From NCBI GenBank assembly GCA_041660925.1, contig JBAZVI010000013.1, positions 1 through 64,000 of the forward strand: 64,000 bases of DNA, written 5' to 3'. Source of the DNA: Elusimicrobiota bacterium (GTDB lineage: Bacteria > Elusimicrobiota > Elusimicrobia > UBA1565). A program made the position numbers and the translations under genes. Position 1 is the stretch's first letter. Every line of letters begins with the position of its first letter. This document shows, piece after piece, positions 30,175 to 38,439 of this stretch. The notes below the pieces were generated by a model. It was not told the DNA's origin and did no database searches. It saw only the letters and a program-made list of their open reading frames with translations.

Positions 30175-31070
30175 TCGGTCAACCTCCGGTGCGCCTCGCG
30201 GTAGCGCGAGGCCGTGCCTTCGACGACCTCGGGCGGCAGGGGCGGCGCGGGGGGACGCTTGTCCCAGCCGCAGCGCTCGAGCCAGTCCCGGACGAACTGC
30301 TTGTCGAAACTCTCGGGGGAGACCCCGGGCTTCCAGGCGCCCTTCTCCCAGAAGCGCGAGGAGTCGGGGGTCAGGGCCTCGTCGATGAGGTGCAGGCGCT
30401 TGTCGATGAAGCCGAACTCGAACTTGGTGTCCGCGAGCAGAAGGCCGCGCGCCTCGGCGTGGGCGGCGGCGGTGCGGAAGAGGGCGAGGCTCAGGCGCTC
30501 GAGCTCGAGCGCCGTCTCGCGGCCGACCGCCTCCGCGAGGTGCGCTCGCGAGATGTTCTCGTCGTGTCCGACCGAGGCCTTCGTCGAGGGGGTGAAGAGA
30601 GGCGAGGAGAGGCGGGCCGATTCGACGAGGCCGGCGGGCAGCGGCTCTGCGCAGACGGAGCCGGAGGCGCGGTACTCCTTGTAGGCCGAGCCGGCGAGGA
30701 AGCCGCGGACGACGCACTCCGCGTCGACGCGGCGCGCCTTGCGGGCCAGCGTCACGCGGCCGGCGTAGAGCTCGGCGTCGAGCTTGACCCCGCGCGGGAG
30801 CTCGCGCTGGATCTCGTCGAGGTCGGAGGAGAGCAGGTGGTTGGGCACGATGCGCGCGGTCTTGCGGAACCAGAACGACGAGAGCTGGGTCAGCAGGGCG
30901 CCCTTGCCGGGGATGGGCGTGGGCAGCACGCAGTCGAAGGCCGAGAGGCGGTCGGTGGCGACGATGAGGAGGCGCTCGCCGAGGTCGTAGACGTCGCGGA
31001 CCTTGCCGCGGACCAGGAGCTGGAGGCCGGGGATCTCGGAACGGAGCAGCGGCTTGGAGGTCTTGGTCAT
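30171..31070 (-). CDS. purC: SAICAR synthetase
   Basis: The 299-aa enzyme joins aspartate to CAIR (step 7). [33 protein letters not shown] start, [30 protein letters not shown] and [12 protein letters not shown] are family signatures; the yeast-like longer form (about 300 aa) fits. purE, purK and purB are not in the window, although they act around this step. The ATG at 31070 gives a 4-nt overlap with guaA. Confidence 0.96.
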   Translation of the reverse strand: MTKTSKPLLRSEIPGLQLLVRGKVRDVYDLGERLLIVATDRLSAFDCVLPTPIPGKGALLTQLSSFWFRKTARIVPNHLLSSDLDEIQRELPRGVKLDAELYAGRVTLARKARRVDAECVVRGFLAGSAYKEYRASGSVCAEPLPAGLVESARLSSPLFTPSTKASVGHDENISRAHLAEAVGRETALELERLSLALFRTAAAHAEARGLLLADTKFEFGFIDKRLHLIDEALTPDSSRFWEKGAWKPGVSPESFDKQFVRDWLERCGWDKRPPAPPLPPEVVEGTASRYREAHRRLTE

Positions 31071-32689
31071 TCCCACTCGATGGTCGCCGGGGGTTTGGAG
31101 GTGACGTCGTAGGCCACGCGGTTGATGCCGCGGACCTCGCTGACGATGCGGCTGGAGGCGCGGGCGAGGAGGTCGTGGGGGAGGCGGCTCCAATCGGCCG
31201 TCATCCCGTCGACGCTGTTCACCGAGCGCAGCGCGAGGGCGTAGTCGTGCGTGCGCTCGTCGCCCATGACGCCGACGGTCCGCACCGGGAGCAGGACCGC
31301 GAAGGCCTGCCAGACCTTGTCGTACCAGCCCGAGGAGCGCAGCTCCTCCTGGAAGATGCGGTCGGCCAGGCGCAGGCGCTCGAGGCGCTCGGGGGTCACG
31401 GCTCCGAGCACGCGCACCGCGAGGCCCGGACCGGGGAAGGGATGCCGGCCGATGAGCGTCGGCGACATCCCCATCGCCCGGCCGAGCCGGCGCACCTCGT
31501 CCTTGAAGAGGAGGCGCAGGGGCTCGACGAGCTTGAGCTTCATGCGCTTGGGAAGGCCGCCGACGTTGTGGTGGCTCTTGATGACGGCCGAGGGGCCGTG
31601 CACGCTGACGGACTCGATGACGTCGGGGTAGAGGGTCCCCTGGGCGAGGTACTCCACTCCCCGGATGCGCTTGGCCTCGCGGTCGAAGACCTCGATGAAG
31701 GTCCGGCCGATGATCTTGCGCTTGCGCTCCGGGTCGGCGACGCCGCGCAGGCGCCGCAGGAAGAGGGGGGAGGCGTCGACGACCTTGAGGTTCAGGCGGT
31801 AGCCCTTGAAGGCGGCGCGCAGGTGCTCGACGTCGCCGTAGCGGCCGAGGCCCGTGTCGACGTAGATGCAGTGGAGGCGCTTGCCGACGGCCCGGCTCAG
31901 CAGGGCCGCGGCGACCGAGGAGTCCACGCCGCCCGAGAGCGCGCAGACGACCTTGCCCTCGCCGACCTGCGCGCGCACGCGGCGCACGCTCTCCTCGAGG
32001 AAGGACTCCATGGTCCAGCGGGCGCGCACGCCGCAGATGCGGCGCGCGAAGTTCGCCAGCAGGCGCGCGCCGTCGGGGGTGTGCGCGACCTCGGGGTGGA
32101 ACTGGACCCCGTAGAGGCGCTTGGCCGGGTCGGCGATGGCGGCGTAGGGCGCCGTCTCCGTGCGCGCGAGCACGCGGAAGCCGTTGCCGAGGTTCTTGGC
32201 GCCGTCGCCGTGGCTCATCCAGACCGGGAGCTTCCGGGGCAGGCCCGCCAGGAGCGGGTCGCTGCCGCGGAGCGTCGCGGTCGCGGCGCCGTATTCGCGG
32301 CGCCCGGTCGGGGCGACGCGCCCTCCGTGGAGCTGAACGAGGAGCTGCATGCCGTAGCAGATGCCGAGCACCGGAAGACCGCACTCGAGGATCCCCGGGT
32401 GGGGCCGCGGCGAGCCGCGGCGGTGCACGCTCGCCGGGCCGCCGGAGAGGATGATGCCCGCGGGCCGCCGGGCGAGGATCGTCTCCGGGGCGGCGTGGTA
32501 GGGGAGGATCTCCGCGAAGACCTCCAGCTCGCGCAGGCGGCGCGCGATGAGCTGGGTGTACTGGGAGCCGAAGTCCAGGATGACGATGCCGGACCCTGCG
32601 GGACGGGTCTCGGCGGGAAATGAACGACCCGCACGGGGGCTCCGGGCGGGCGTGGTGTTTCGGCGACTCGGCGGGTTCGAACTCGGCAT
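31067..32689 (-). CDS. guaA: GMP synthase (glutamine-hydrolysing)
   Basis: The 540-aa enzyme aminates XMP to GMP. The N-terminal amidotransferase has [17 protein letters not shown], nucleophile Cys111 in GICYGMQLL, and FHPEVAHTP. The ATP-pyrophosphatase P-loop is [12 protein letters not shown], and [16 protein letters not shown] and the C-terminal dimerisation domain ending PPATIEWE are intact. The first 33 residues are a Ser/Pro/Arg-rich extension not found in typical GuaA; no alternative start is closer to the homology. It heads the 13-gene nucleotide operon and is coupled to purC. Confidence 0.97.
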   Translation of the reverse strand: MPSSNPPSRRNTTPARSPRAGRSFPAETRPAGSGIVILDFGSQYTQLIARRLRELEVFAEILPYHAAPETILARRPAGIILSGGPASVHRRGSPRPHPGILECGLPVLGICYGMQLLVQLHGGRVAPTGRREYGAATATLRGSDPLLAGLPRKLPVWMSHGDGAKNLGNGFRVLARTETAPYAAIADPAKRLYGVQFHPEVAHTPDGARLLANFARRICGVRARWTMESFLEESVRRVRAQVGEGKVVCALSGGVDSSVAAALLSRAVGKRLHCIYVDTGLGRYGDVEHLRAAFKGYRLNLKVVDASPLFLRRLRGVADPERKRKIIGRTFIEVFDREAKRIRGVEYLAQGTLYPDVIESVSVHGPSAVIKSHHNVGGLPKRMKLKLVEPLRLLFKDEVRRLGRAMGMSPTLIGRHPFPGPGLAVRVLGAVTPERLERLRLADRIFQEELRSSGWYDKVWQAFAVLLPVRTVGVMGDERTHDYALALRSVNSVDGMTADWSRLPHDLLARASSRIVSEVRGINRVAYDVTSKPPATIEWE

Positions 32690-32728
32690 GGTGCGTCAGC
32701 TCTCCGTTCAACTTTCCCGTCGAGAAAA

Positions 32729-32758
32729 AGGATAGCAAATAAGCCGCGCAGACCGCAA
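32729..32758 (-). promoter_or_regulatory. Probable promoter of the guaA-purNH superoperon
   Basis: On the minus strand TTGCGG (32758-32753), an 18-nt spacer and TATCCT (32734-32729, preceded by TG-C as an extended -10) lie about 40 nt before the guaA ATG. GGAGAG lies about 12 nt before the ATG. The leader of about 30 nt has no room for a purine riboswitch or attenuator. Confidence 0.5.
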
Positions 32759-32786
32759 CGAACGCTAAAAAGGTAAAGCTCCGGCG

Positions 32787-32923
32787 AGAGGCCGCGGGGC
32801 ACCCTGCTCTGCTGGGACGCGGTCGTCCCGTGACGCGGGACGCCGCTCAGGTCTCGTCCCGCGGCGATACGGGTGCCGCGGGATTCCGACATGCCCGACA
32901 GAGCAGGGTGCCCCGCAGCCTCT
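32787..32923. repeat. 137-bp element bounded by 25-bp inverted repeats
   Basis: The arms at 32787-32811 and 32899-32923 are inverse complements with one mismatch (18 bp perfect in GCGGGGCACCCTGCTCTG). The 87-nt centre holds a further CGTCCCG/CGGGACG hairpin near 32824-32842. No coding sequence is convincing. It looks like a small folded repeat or a transposon-derived (MITE-like) remnant between guaA and the ORF6N remnant. Confidence 0.55.
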
Positions 32924-33114
32924 GGGCAATGGGCGGAGACCGTTTTGATGAGCTTGTATGCCGATTGAGTGCGGCTTCTTTGCTCGGGAGGCACCCCTCC
33001 ACCCCTTGCGCCGGTGGGGGTCCTGGTAGGCGGCGCGGAGGGACTGCACGGATGCGCGCGCCGCCTACGGACAGGAGATAAAGGAGACGCGCCCGAGGAT
33101 CCAGCGCGTTCCTT

Positions 33115-33120
33115 TATAAT
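33115..33120 (+). promoter_or_regulatory. TATAAT just before the ORF6N remnant
   Basis: A perfect TATAAT ends 3 nt before the GTG at 33124. If real it would give a leaderless message, but it may equally be part of decayed coding sequence. Confidence 0.3.
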
Positions 33121-33123
33121 GGG

Positions 33124-33558
33124 GTGAGAAGTCTGAAGAGCGACGAGGATTTAGCGCGTCTCTACGGCGTCGAGACGAAGCAGCTCCAGAGGCAGGTTCG
33201 TCGGAACATCACGCGGTTCCCCGCGGACTTCATGTTCGTGCTGGAGAAGGGAGAGTATGCGGCTCTAAGGCGCCAAATTGGCACCTTAGAGAAAGGTGCT
33301 CACGTCAAGTTCCTGCCGTACGCTTCCACCGAGCAGGGCGTAGCGATGCTTTCGAGCGTCCTGAACAGTGAACGCGCGGTACAAATCAACATCGTCATCA
33401 TGCGGGCCTTCGTGCGGGTGCGGCAGGTGTTGGCGAGCGACCATGCATTAGCCGAACGGATGGAGAGGGCGGAGCAGATTCGCGGGGTGTTCGATGCGAT
33501 CCGGAGGCTGATGGGGTCGCCTCGGCGGGCCAAGAGGCGGATAGGCTTCGTCCCCTGA
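33124..33558 (+). pseudogene. ORF6N-domain protein, N-terminally truncated remnant
   Basis: The 144-aa frame matches the phage-associated ORF6N DNA-binding domain: DEDLARLYGVETKQLQRQVRRN, RFPADFMFVL, YASTEQGVAMLSSVLNSERAVQINI and IMRAFVRVRQ. The usual first about 25 residues (an ERI...IRGxKVMLD segment) are missing or scrambled. The same frame continues upstream to 33082 with only faint similarity. It may be translated from the GTG at 33124, or be a decayed gene. Such genes belong to mobile-element or antirepressor-type modules. A bidirectional terminator follows. Confidence 0.65.
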
Positions 33559-33577
33559 CGACGAAGAACGAGACAAA

Positions 33578-33606
33578 TGAAAAGCCGCGCTTAGCGCGGC
33601 TTTTCA
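33578..33606. terminator. Bidirectional rho-independent terminator
   Basis: A 13-bp perfect stem (TGAAAAGCCGCGC / GCGCGGCTTTTCA) with loop TTA has A-runs on one side and T-runs on the other. It can end the ORF6N transcript on the plus strand and the tRNA-Cys transcript on the minus strand. Confidence 0.85.
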
Positions 33607-33624
33607 TTCATAGGATGCATAAAG

Positions 33625-33701
33625 TGGAGGTGCGGATGGGATTTGAACCCATGAATACGAGTTTTGCAGACTCGCCCCTTAGACCACTTGGGTACCGCAC
33701 C
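33625..33701 (-). tRNA. tRNA-Cys (GCA)
   Basis: A full cloverleaf can be drawn on the minus strand: acceptor GGTGCGG/CCGCACC, anticodon stem CGAGT/ACTCG with loop CTGCAAA (anticodon GCA), T arm ATGGG-TTCAAAT-CCCAT. U73 is the identity base expected for cysteine. CCA is encoded. The body is 73 nt plus discriminator and CCA. Confidence 0.95.
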
Positions 33702-33712
33702 GACGGGACCCC

Positions 33713-33742
33713 ATTCTATCACTTGCCCGCGGGCCGCCACAA
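33713..33742 (-). promoter_or_regulatory. tRNA-Cys promoter
   Basis: On the minus strand TTGTGG (33742-33737), an 18-nt spacer and TAGAAT (33718-33713) lie 11 nt before the tRNA 5' end. Confidence 0.55.
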
Positions 33743-33765
33743 GTCCGGCGGACGGAGCCAGGTCA

Positions 33766-33794
33766 TTGACTCTCCCCAGGCGTCCTGTTACACT
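33766..33794 (+). promoter_or_regulatory. Promoter of the minor pilin operon
   Basis: TTGACT (33766-33771), a 17-nt spacer and TACACT (33789-33794, extended by TG one base upstream) form the best sigma-70-type promoter in the window. The predicted start falls at about 33801, between the alternative starts GTG 33800 and ATG 33803, so the message is effectively leaderless. Confidence 0.75.
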
Positions 33795-33802
33795 TCGAAG
33801 TG

Positions 33803-34276
33803 ATGGGCCCCCTCCGGCCGGAAGCGGTTCTTCCGTCTCCGGCGGCCGCGCGTCGGCGCGGCCGTCCGAACGGCTTCACGCTCATCGAGATCCTCATCTC
33901 GGTGCTCCTCATCGCCGCCGTCGTGACCTCCATCTTCCCGCTCCTGCTCACGAGCAAGCTCCAGGTCGTCAAATCCGGCCGGCGCGGGGAGGCGCTCAAC
34001 TACACCCGGCAGGCGATGGAGACTCTGAAGGCCTTCACGACCGGGGACTCCTCCTACCCGACGGGACCGGGCGGCGCGCTGCCCTGGACCTACCCCGGCG
34101 AGGCCTGCGGCGGCTGCTGGGCCCTGGCCCCGGGGACGCATAACCTGACGCCGACCCTGCCGGCCTCCTTCACGGGCGCCCCGGTCAACGGTACCATCAG
34201 CTACACGGTCAGCGATTTCGCCTGCGGCTCCCGGACCTGCAAGCAGGTGCAGTTCTCCGCGAACTGGAGCGACTGA
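33803..34276 (+). CDS. Type IV minor pilin-like protein (PilV-type)
   Basis: The 157-aa protein has a long basic leader followed by the prepilin peptidase site G-FTLIE (leader of about 23 residues), with Glu5, then a hydrophobic helix (ILISVLLIAAVVTSIFPLLL). The rest is a small globular domain with Cys pairs in CGGC and CGSRTC. It resembles PilV/GspI-type minor pilins by position and size. A GTG at 33800 is an alternative start. It is the first of three overlapping pilin genes; the next starts on its stop codon. Confidence 0.8.
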   Translation: MGPLRPEAVLPSPAAARRRGRPNGFTLIEILISVLLIAAVVTSIFPLLLTSKLQVVKSGRRGEALNYTRQAMETLKAFTTGDSSYPTGPGGALPWTYPGEACGGCWALAPGTHNLTPTLPASFTGAPVNGTISYTVSDFACGSRTCKQVQFSANWSD

Positions 34277-34941
34277 TGGGGGCGAGCGCTCGACGGCGGG
34301 GATTCACGCTCGCGGAGCTCATGTTCGCCATCGCCATCTTCAGCATGGTGATGGCGGGGCTCGGCGCCATCTACGTCTCCTCGCTGCGCCAGAGCGTGTC
34401 CATCTCCGGGGAGGCGCGGCTGAAATCCATGGCCGTCCTCGCCATGCACGCCGTGCGCAGCGAGGTCGTCGTCGCGACGCGCATCGACAGCCCGGTGGAG
34501 GGCGGAACCTCGGATGTCCTCATCGGCGGCCGCAACGTGGCGCGCGACGGCATGAACCCGATGGACGGCATCGCCGGGGACACGCGCTGGTTCGGCTTCT
34601 GCGTGCGTTATACGCCCATCGGCGCCTGCGGCTCGAGCCTGCTCGACCCGACTCCCTGCATCTTCTACTACAGCGGTGCCGGCTGGCCGCCGCCCGCGGT
34701 CGGCGCGGGGAACTGCGGCAGCCCGCTCGGCGGCGCGACGCCGATGCTCGTCGCCTCCGGGCTCAACGGGCCCGCCAACGGCGCGCCCAACTATTTCTCC
34801 CGGCAGATCGCCTTCAAGGCGGCGAACTGGAACCAGGTCCGCTTCTCGTTCCGGCTCACGCGGGCGGCGACCGGGGCGTCCCAGGTGCTCAATTATTCCG
34901 GAGACTCGACCTTCAATGGACAATTCTCGCGCTACCAGTAG
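34276..34941 (+). CDS. Type IV minor pilin-like protein (PilW-type)
   Basis: The 221-aa protein starts one nt into the stop of the previous gene (TGATG). The basic leader MGASARRRG is cut before FTLAE, and the hydrophobic helix LMFAIAIFSMVMAGLGAIYV follows. The larger C-terminal domain, with four cysteines, fits PilW/GspJ-like minor pilins, which prime pilus or pseudopilus assembly at the inner membrane. Its last 26 nt overlap the third pilin gene. Confidence 0.8.
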   Translation: MGASARRRGFTLAELMFAIAIFSMVMAGLGAIYVSSLRQSVSISGEARLKSMAVLAMHAVRSEVVVATRIDSPVEGGTSDVLIGGRNVARDGMNPMDGIAGDTRWFGFCVRYTPIGACGSSLLDPTPCIFYYSGAGWPPPAVGAGNCGSPLGGATPMLVASGLNGPANGAPNYFSRQIAFKAANWNQVRFSFRLTRAATGASQVLNYSGDSTFNGQFSRYQ

Positions 34942-35236
34942 CCCGTCGTCCACGCGCGGCATCGCGCTCGTGCAGGTCATGGTCTTCTCCATGCTCCTGC
35001 TCCTGCTCGCGACGGGGCTCATGCGCATGATGTTCGGCACCCACTCGATGGTGACGCGCATGCGCCAGAGCGACATGGACCACAGCTACATCGACGCCTG
35101 CAAGGCCCGGCTCGACGCGACCTGGGACGGGACCCCCTGCAACGGCATGACCCAGTGCACCTTCTTCGGCGGGGGACCCACGGTCAACGCGAGCTGCGCC
35201 GGCAGCCGGGTCACCTTCACCATCGTCTGGCCCTGA
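34916..35236 (+). CDS. Small PilX-like pilin protein
   Basis: The 106-aa protein overlaps the previous gene by 26 nt. It has a Ser/Thr-rich leader ending RG, then IALVQVMVFSMLLLLLATGL, a hydrophobic helix of PilX type. Position 5 is Gln rather than the usual Glu, as in some PilX/GspK-type tip components. The rest is short, with four cysteines in PCNG, QCTF and SCAG. It completes a PilV-PilW-PilX-like set. Without the pilus motor or secretin genes here, it cannot be told whether this is a pilus or a type II secretion system. Confidence 0.7.
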   Translation: MDNSRATSSPSSTRGIALVQVMVFSMLLLLLATGLMRMMFGTHSMVTRMRQSDMDHSYIDACKARLDATWDGTPCNGMTQCTFFGGGPTVNASCAGSRVTFTIVWP

Positions 35237-35246
35237 GGGTTCCCGC

Positions 35247-36077
35247 TCAGTAGGAGCGGCGCAGCCAGGGCAGCGGGTCCACGGGCTCCCCGTGGACGTA
35301 GACTCCCCAGTGCAGATGCGGGCCGGTGGAGAAGCCGGCCGTGCCCACGCGTCCCACGCGCGCGCCCGGCTCGACGTTCTGCCCGACCTTCGCCTCGACG
35401 GACTTCATGTGCAGCAGGGCGCTGAGCACGCCCTGGCCGTGGTCGACGACGACGACGCCGCCCTGCACGGGGTAGCGTTCGGCGAGGACGACGCGGCCCG
35501 CCGCCGGCGCGAGGACGGGCGTCCCCGCCGGGGCCCCGTAGTCGACCCCTTTGTGCCAGGACCATTCCCGGCCGTTGACCGTCCGGGAGTTCCCGTACCC
35601 GGCGGTGAGCCGCGGGTCCGCGAGCGGGGGGCGCCAGGGGCCCGCCCAGAGCTGCTCGGGGCTCTCCCCCGCGAGGGCGGCGCGGATGGAGGCGAGCGCC
35701 CCGCGCGCCACGGGGCTCGTCGGAAGCGCGGCTCGGGAGGCCTCCATGCGCAGGCGGCGGACGGAGAAGGTCGCCGGGAGGACCTCGAAGGGGACCTTCC
35801 GCTCCCCGTCGAAGAAGAACCCCCTGCGCACGACCTCGAGGACGCGGGGGCCGGGCGCCGCCTTGGCGCTGAAGCCGACGAGGACGCGGACCCCGCCGTC
35901 GGCCGCGCGGCGGAAGGGAAGGATCCGGCCGTCGAGGCGCAGGAGGTTGCGCGCGGGGTCTGCCCCGGGCTCGAGGGAGACCGCGAGCACCTCCCCGGGG
36001 GCGACGGCGCCCGGGACGAGCGCGGGTTCCCATGCGCAGGCGGCGGAGGCGAGGAGGAGGGGGAGGACGGCGCGCAT
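35247..36077 (-). CDS. Secreted M23-family peptidoglycan endopeptidase
   Basis: The 276-aa protein has a signal peptide (LPLLLASAACA-W) and a beta-rich N-terminal domain. The C-terminal lysostaphin-type domain has the zinc ligands His175 and Asp179 in HKGVDYG, His223 in LLHM and His256 in HLHWG (with His254). It likely cuts peptide cross-links in the periplasm. The ATG at 36077 is preceded by TATAAT and exactly six nt, suggesting a leaderless transcript divergent from feoB. It ends 10 nt from the convergent pilin operon. Confidence 0.92.
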   Translation of the reverse strand: MRAVLPLLLASAACAWEPALVPGAVAPGEVLAVSLEPGADPARNLLRLDGRILPFRRAADGGVRVLVGFSAKAAPGPRVLEVVRRGFFFDGERKVPFEVLPATFSVRRLRMEASRAALPTSPVARGALASIRAALAGESPEQLWAGPWRPPLADPRLTAGYGNSRTVNGREWSWHKGVDYGAPAGTPVLAPAAGRVVLAERYPVQGGVVVVDHGQGVLSALLHMKSVEAKVGQNVEPGARVGRVGTAGFSTGPHLHWGVYVHGEPVDPLPWLRRSY

Positions 36078-36083
36078 GGGAGC

Positions 36084-36089
36084 ATTATA
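36084..36089 (-). promoter_or_regulatory. Perfect TATAAT six nt before the M23 start codon
   Basis: On the minus strand TATAAT (36089-36084) is followed by GCTCCC and ATG. No -35 is clear (C-rich). Its promoter region overlaps that of feoB, so the two may interfere or be co-regulated. Confidence 0.65.
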
Positions 36090-36090
36090 C

Positions 36091-36119
36091 TTGCTTTCAG
36101 GAGGGGGAGGGGTTATAAT
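36091..36119 (+). promoter_or_regulatory. feoBA promoter
   Basis: TTGCTT (36091-36096), a 17-nt spacer and a consensus TATAAT (36114-36119). The predicted start near 36126 gives a leader of about 17 nt carrying AAGAAG before the feoB ATG. Confidence 0.75.
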
Positions 36120-36136
36120 TGAAATGTAGTTTCAAT
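36118..36136 (+). promoter_or_regulatory. Fur-box-like operator of feoBA
   Basis: ATTGAAA-TGTAG-TTTCAAT is a perfect 7-bp inverted repeat with a 5-nt spacer. It begins at the end of the -10 box and covers the predicted transcription start. The core TGAAA-N5-TTTCA resembles Fur boxes of several non-enteric bacteria. Binding there would block transcription when iron is plentiful. A Fur-family gene lies at 52981-53442. Confidence 0.65.
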
Positions 36137-36142
36137 AAGAAG

Positions 36143-38071
36143 ATGCCCCCCTCCCTCCCCGCCCCTCTCGTCCTCCGACGCCTGCTCCTGGTCGGCCGGC
36201 CCAACGTGGGGAAATCCGTCCTCTTTCACGCGCTCACCGGCTGCTATGCGGCGGTGTCCAACTACTCCGGCACGACGCTCGAACTCCTGCGCGCCCGCAC
36301 GGAGGAGGGGGAGGTGGTGGACACCCCGGGCCTGCTCTCGCTGCACGCGCGCACGGACGACGAGGCGGTCACCCGCGACGAGCTCCTCGCGCGTCCACCC
36401 GAGGTCCTCCTCCATGTCGCCTCCGCCACCGACCTCGAGGGGGCGCTCACCCTCACCTTCGACCTCGCCCGCCTCGGAGTCCCGCTCGTGCTCGCACTCA
36501 ATCTCAGCGACGAGGCCCGCGCGAAAGGCTTCGAGATCGACGTCCCCGCGCTCTCCCGCGCCCTCGGCGTCCCCGTCGTGCGGACCGCCGCCGTCTACGG
36601 GGAGGGCGTGTCGGACCTGCGCGCCGCCCTCGACGGGGCCGCTGCCCCGGCGCGCCTGCCGCCGCTGCCCGCGGAGCTCGAGCGGGCGGCCGCCGCCCTC
36701 GCCGAGGCGCTGCCGGAGTCCGCGCGGCCCTGGGCGCTCGCGGCCTTGACCGGGGACGACGGCCTGCGCCGGGCTCTGGGCGCGGCGGGCCGGCTCGACG
36801 AGGCGGAGCTCGCGGAAGTGGAGCGCGCGCGCCGCCGCTTCTCCCGCAGTCCCGCCTACCTCTTCCTCAACGCCGCCCGCCAGCGAGCGCGGGAGCTCGC
36901 CGCCCGCACGCTTCGGCGCACGCTGGGAGACCGTTCGCGCGCGGCCGAGGCCTTCGGACGCTGGGCGCTCGGGCCCTGGTCCGGGGTCCTCGGCGCCCTC
37001 CTGGCCCTCGCGGGCCTCTACGTCTTCGTCGGGGTGTTCGGCGCCCAGGTCTGCGTCGACTTCCTGCAGGACACGGTGTTCGGGAAATGGGTCAATCCCG
37101 CGCTCTCGGCGCTCGTCGTCCGCATCGCCCCCTGGGCCCTCGTCCGGGACCTCCTCGTCGGTCCCTACGGCCTCTTCACGATGGCCCTCACCTACGCCTT
37201 CGCGCTCATCCTGCCGGTCGTGACGACCTTCTTCATCGCCTTCGGCCTGCTCGAGGATTCGGGCTACCTGCCGCGCTTCTCGGTGGTCACCGACCGCGTC
37301 TTCCGCCTCGTCGGACTCAACGGCAAGGCCGTGCTGCCGATGCTGCTCGGCCTCGGCTGCGGCTCGATGGCGGTGGTGACGACGCGGGTGCTCGAGACGC
37401 GCCGCGAGCGCCTCCTCGTGAGCTTCCTCCTCGCGCTCACGGTGCCCTGTTCGGCTCAGCTCGGGCTCATCCTGGGGATGGCCGGCGGCTCGGACCCGCG
37501 GGTGCTGTGGGTCTGGCTGGGGACCATGCTCGCGACCCTCGTCGGCGTGGGCTGGGCCGCCTCCCGGGCGATGCCCGGCGCCGCGGCCTCCTTCGTCCTC
37601 GAGATCCCGCCCATGCGCCTGCCGCGTCCGGCCAACGTGCTGCGCAAGGTGTGGATGCGCCTGCGCTGGTACACCGCCGAGGTCGTCCCGCTCTTCGCCC
37701 TGGCGACCTTCGTCCTCTTCGTCCTCGACCGCACCGGCGGGCTCGGCGTCATCGAGCGCGCCGCCGCGCCGCTGGTCACGGGCCTGCTCGGGCTCCCCCG
37801 CGAGGCCGCGGCGTCTTTCCTCATCGGCTTCCTGCGCCGCGACTACGGCGCGGCCGGCCTCTATCAGCTGCATCGCGAGGGGCTCCTCGACCCGCGGCAG
37901 ACGGCGGTGGCGCTGACCGCCATCACCCTCTTCCTCCCCTGCATGGCGCAATGGCTGCTGCTCCTGCGCGAGCACGGCGCGAAGGTCTGCGCCGCGGTGA
38001 CCGCCTTCGTCCTCCTCTACGCGCTGGGGGCCGCGGCGCTGGTGAGCCGGCTCTGGGGGCTCTTCGCATGA
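36143..38071 (+). CDS. feoB: Ferrous iron transporter FeoB
   Basis: The 642-aa protein imports Fe(II) across the inner membrane. The N-terminal G domain has GRPNVGKS (18-25), DTPG (60-63) and NLSD (about 122-125). The membrane part contains the two Gate repeats and the Cys-bearing segments GLGCGSMAVVTTRVLETRRERL and ALTVPCSAQLG. It is shorter than E. coli FeoB (773 aa), mostly in the G-domain spacer and the C-terminus. The ATG at 36143 follows AAGAAG; an in-frame TTG at 36119 lies within the promoter and is unlikely. It overlaps feoA by 4 nt. Confidence 0.95.
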   Translation: MPPSLPAPLVLRRLLLVGRPNVGKSVLFHALTGCYAAVSNYSGTTLELLRARTEEGEVVDTPGLLSLHARTDDEAVTRDELLARPPEVLLHVASATDLEGALTLTFDLARLGVPLVLALNLSDEARAKGFEIDVPALSRALGVPVVRTAAVYGEGVSDLRAALDGAAAPARLPPLPAELERAAAALAEALPESARPWALAALTGDDGLRRALGAAGRLDEAELAEVERARRRFSRSPAYLFLNAARQRARELAARTLRRTLGDRSRAAEAFGRWALGPWSGVLGALLALAGLYVFVGVFGAQVCVDFLQDTVFGKWVNPALSALVVRIAPWALVRDLLVGPYGLFTMALTYAFALILPVVTTFFIAFGLLEDSGYLPRFSVVTDRVFRLVGLNGKAVLPMLLGLGCGSMAVVTTRVLETRRERLLVSFLLALTVPCSAQLGLILGMAGGSDPRVLWVWLGTMLATLVGVGWAASRAMPGAAASFVLEIPPMRLPRPANVLRKVWMRLRWYTAEVVPLFALATFVLFVLDRTGGLGVIERAAAPLVTGLLGLPREAAASFLIGFLRRDYGAAGLYQLHREGLLDPRQTAVALTAITLFLPCMAQWLLLLREHGAKVCAAVTAFVLLYALGAAALVSRLWGLFA

Positions 38072-38310
38072 GCGTCCGCGGCGTCGTCGCGCTCGAGCGG
38101 CTGCGTGCCGGCGGACGGGGCCGCGTCGTCTCCCTCGACGCGCCCGACTCCCCGGACGCCCAGCGCCTGCTCTCCCTCGGGTTCGTCCCCGGGGCCGAGC
38201 TGAGCGTCGAGCAGCGCTGGCCGGCCTTCGTCGTGCGCGTCGGCGAGGCGGTGGTCGCTATGGAGGATAACGTCGCAAAGGGGATTCACGTCAGACGTGC
38301 GGAAGAATAG
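38068..38310 (+). CDS. feoA: FeoA, SH3-like partner of FeoB
   Basis: The 80-aa protein has the FeoA fold: RVVSLDAPDSPDAQRLLSLGFVPGAEL, then an SH3-like barrel ending EDNVAKGIHVRR. It starts inside the feoB stop (ATGA). The feoB-feoA order is the reverse of E. coli. It presumably tunes FeoB activity. Confidence 0.92.
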   Translation: MSVRGVVALERLRAGGRGRVVSLDAPDSPDAQRLLSLGFVPGAELSVEQRWPAFVVRVGEAVVAMEDNVAKGIHVRRAEE

Positions 38311-38420
38311 TTCCTTAACTCCCCTTCCTGCGGGAGGGGGTAGGGGGAGGGGGAACTGCCATGAGACGGCGGTCCTCCCCCCTCCTTCCTCCCCCCGAGG
38401 GGAGAGGAGTTGGGGAAGAG
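38311..38420. repeat. Paired palindromic intergenic repeat (REP/BIME-like), copy 1
   Basis: A 24-nt core (38317-38340, AACTCCCCTTCC...GAGGGGG) and a 15-nt G-rich block (38343-38357) are identical to 56359-56382 and 56387-56401. A second, inverted, diverged unit follows at about 38370-38420, so the region can fold on itself. It lies between feoA and the radical-SAM pair. Confidence 0.65.
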
Positions 38421-38439
38421 TTAGTATATTGTCTCCATA

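Noticed and set aside
32690..32760. Purine riboswitch or attenuator before guaA
   Set aside because: The predicted leader is only about 30 nt, with no aptamer-like structure.
32765..33049. 94-codon minus-strand frame near the inverted repeat
   Set aside because: It runs through the palindromic arms and has low-complexity, Arg/Pro-rich translation with no homology that I recognise.
38311..38420. CRISPR-like or terminator interpretation of the GC-rich palindromes
   Set aside because: There are no regularly spaced repeats with unique spacers, and no T-run; a match at 56349 fits a dispersed palindromic repeat better.
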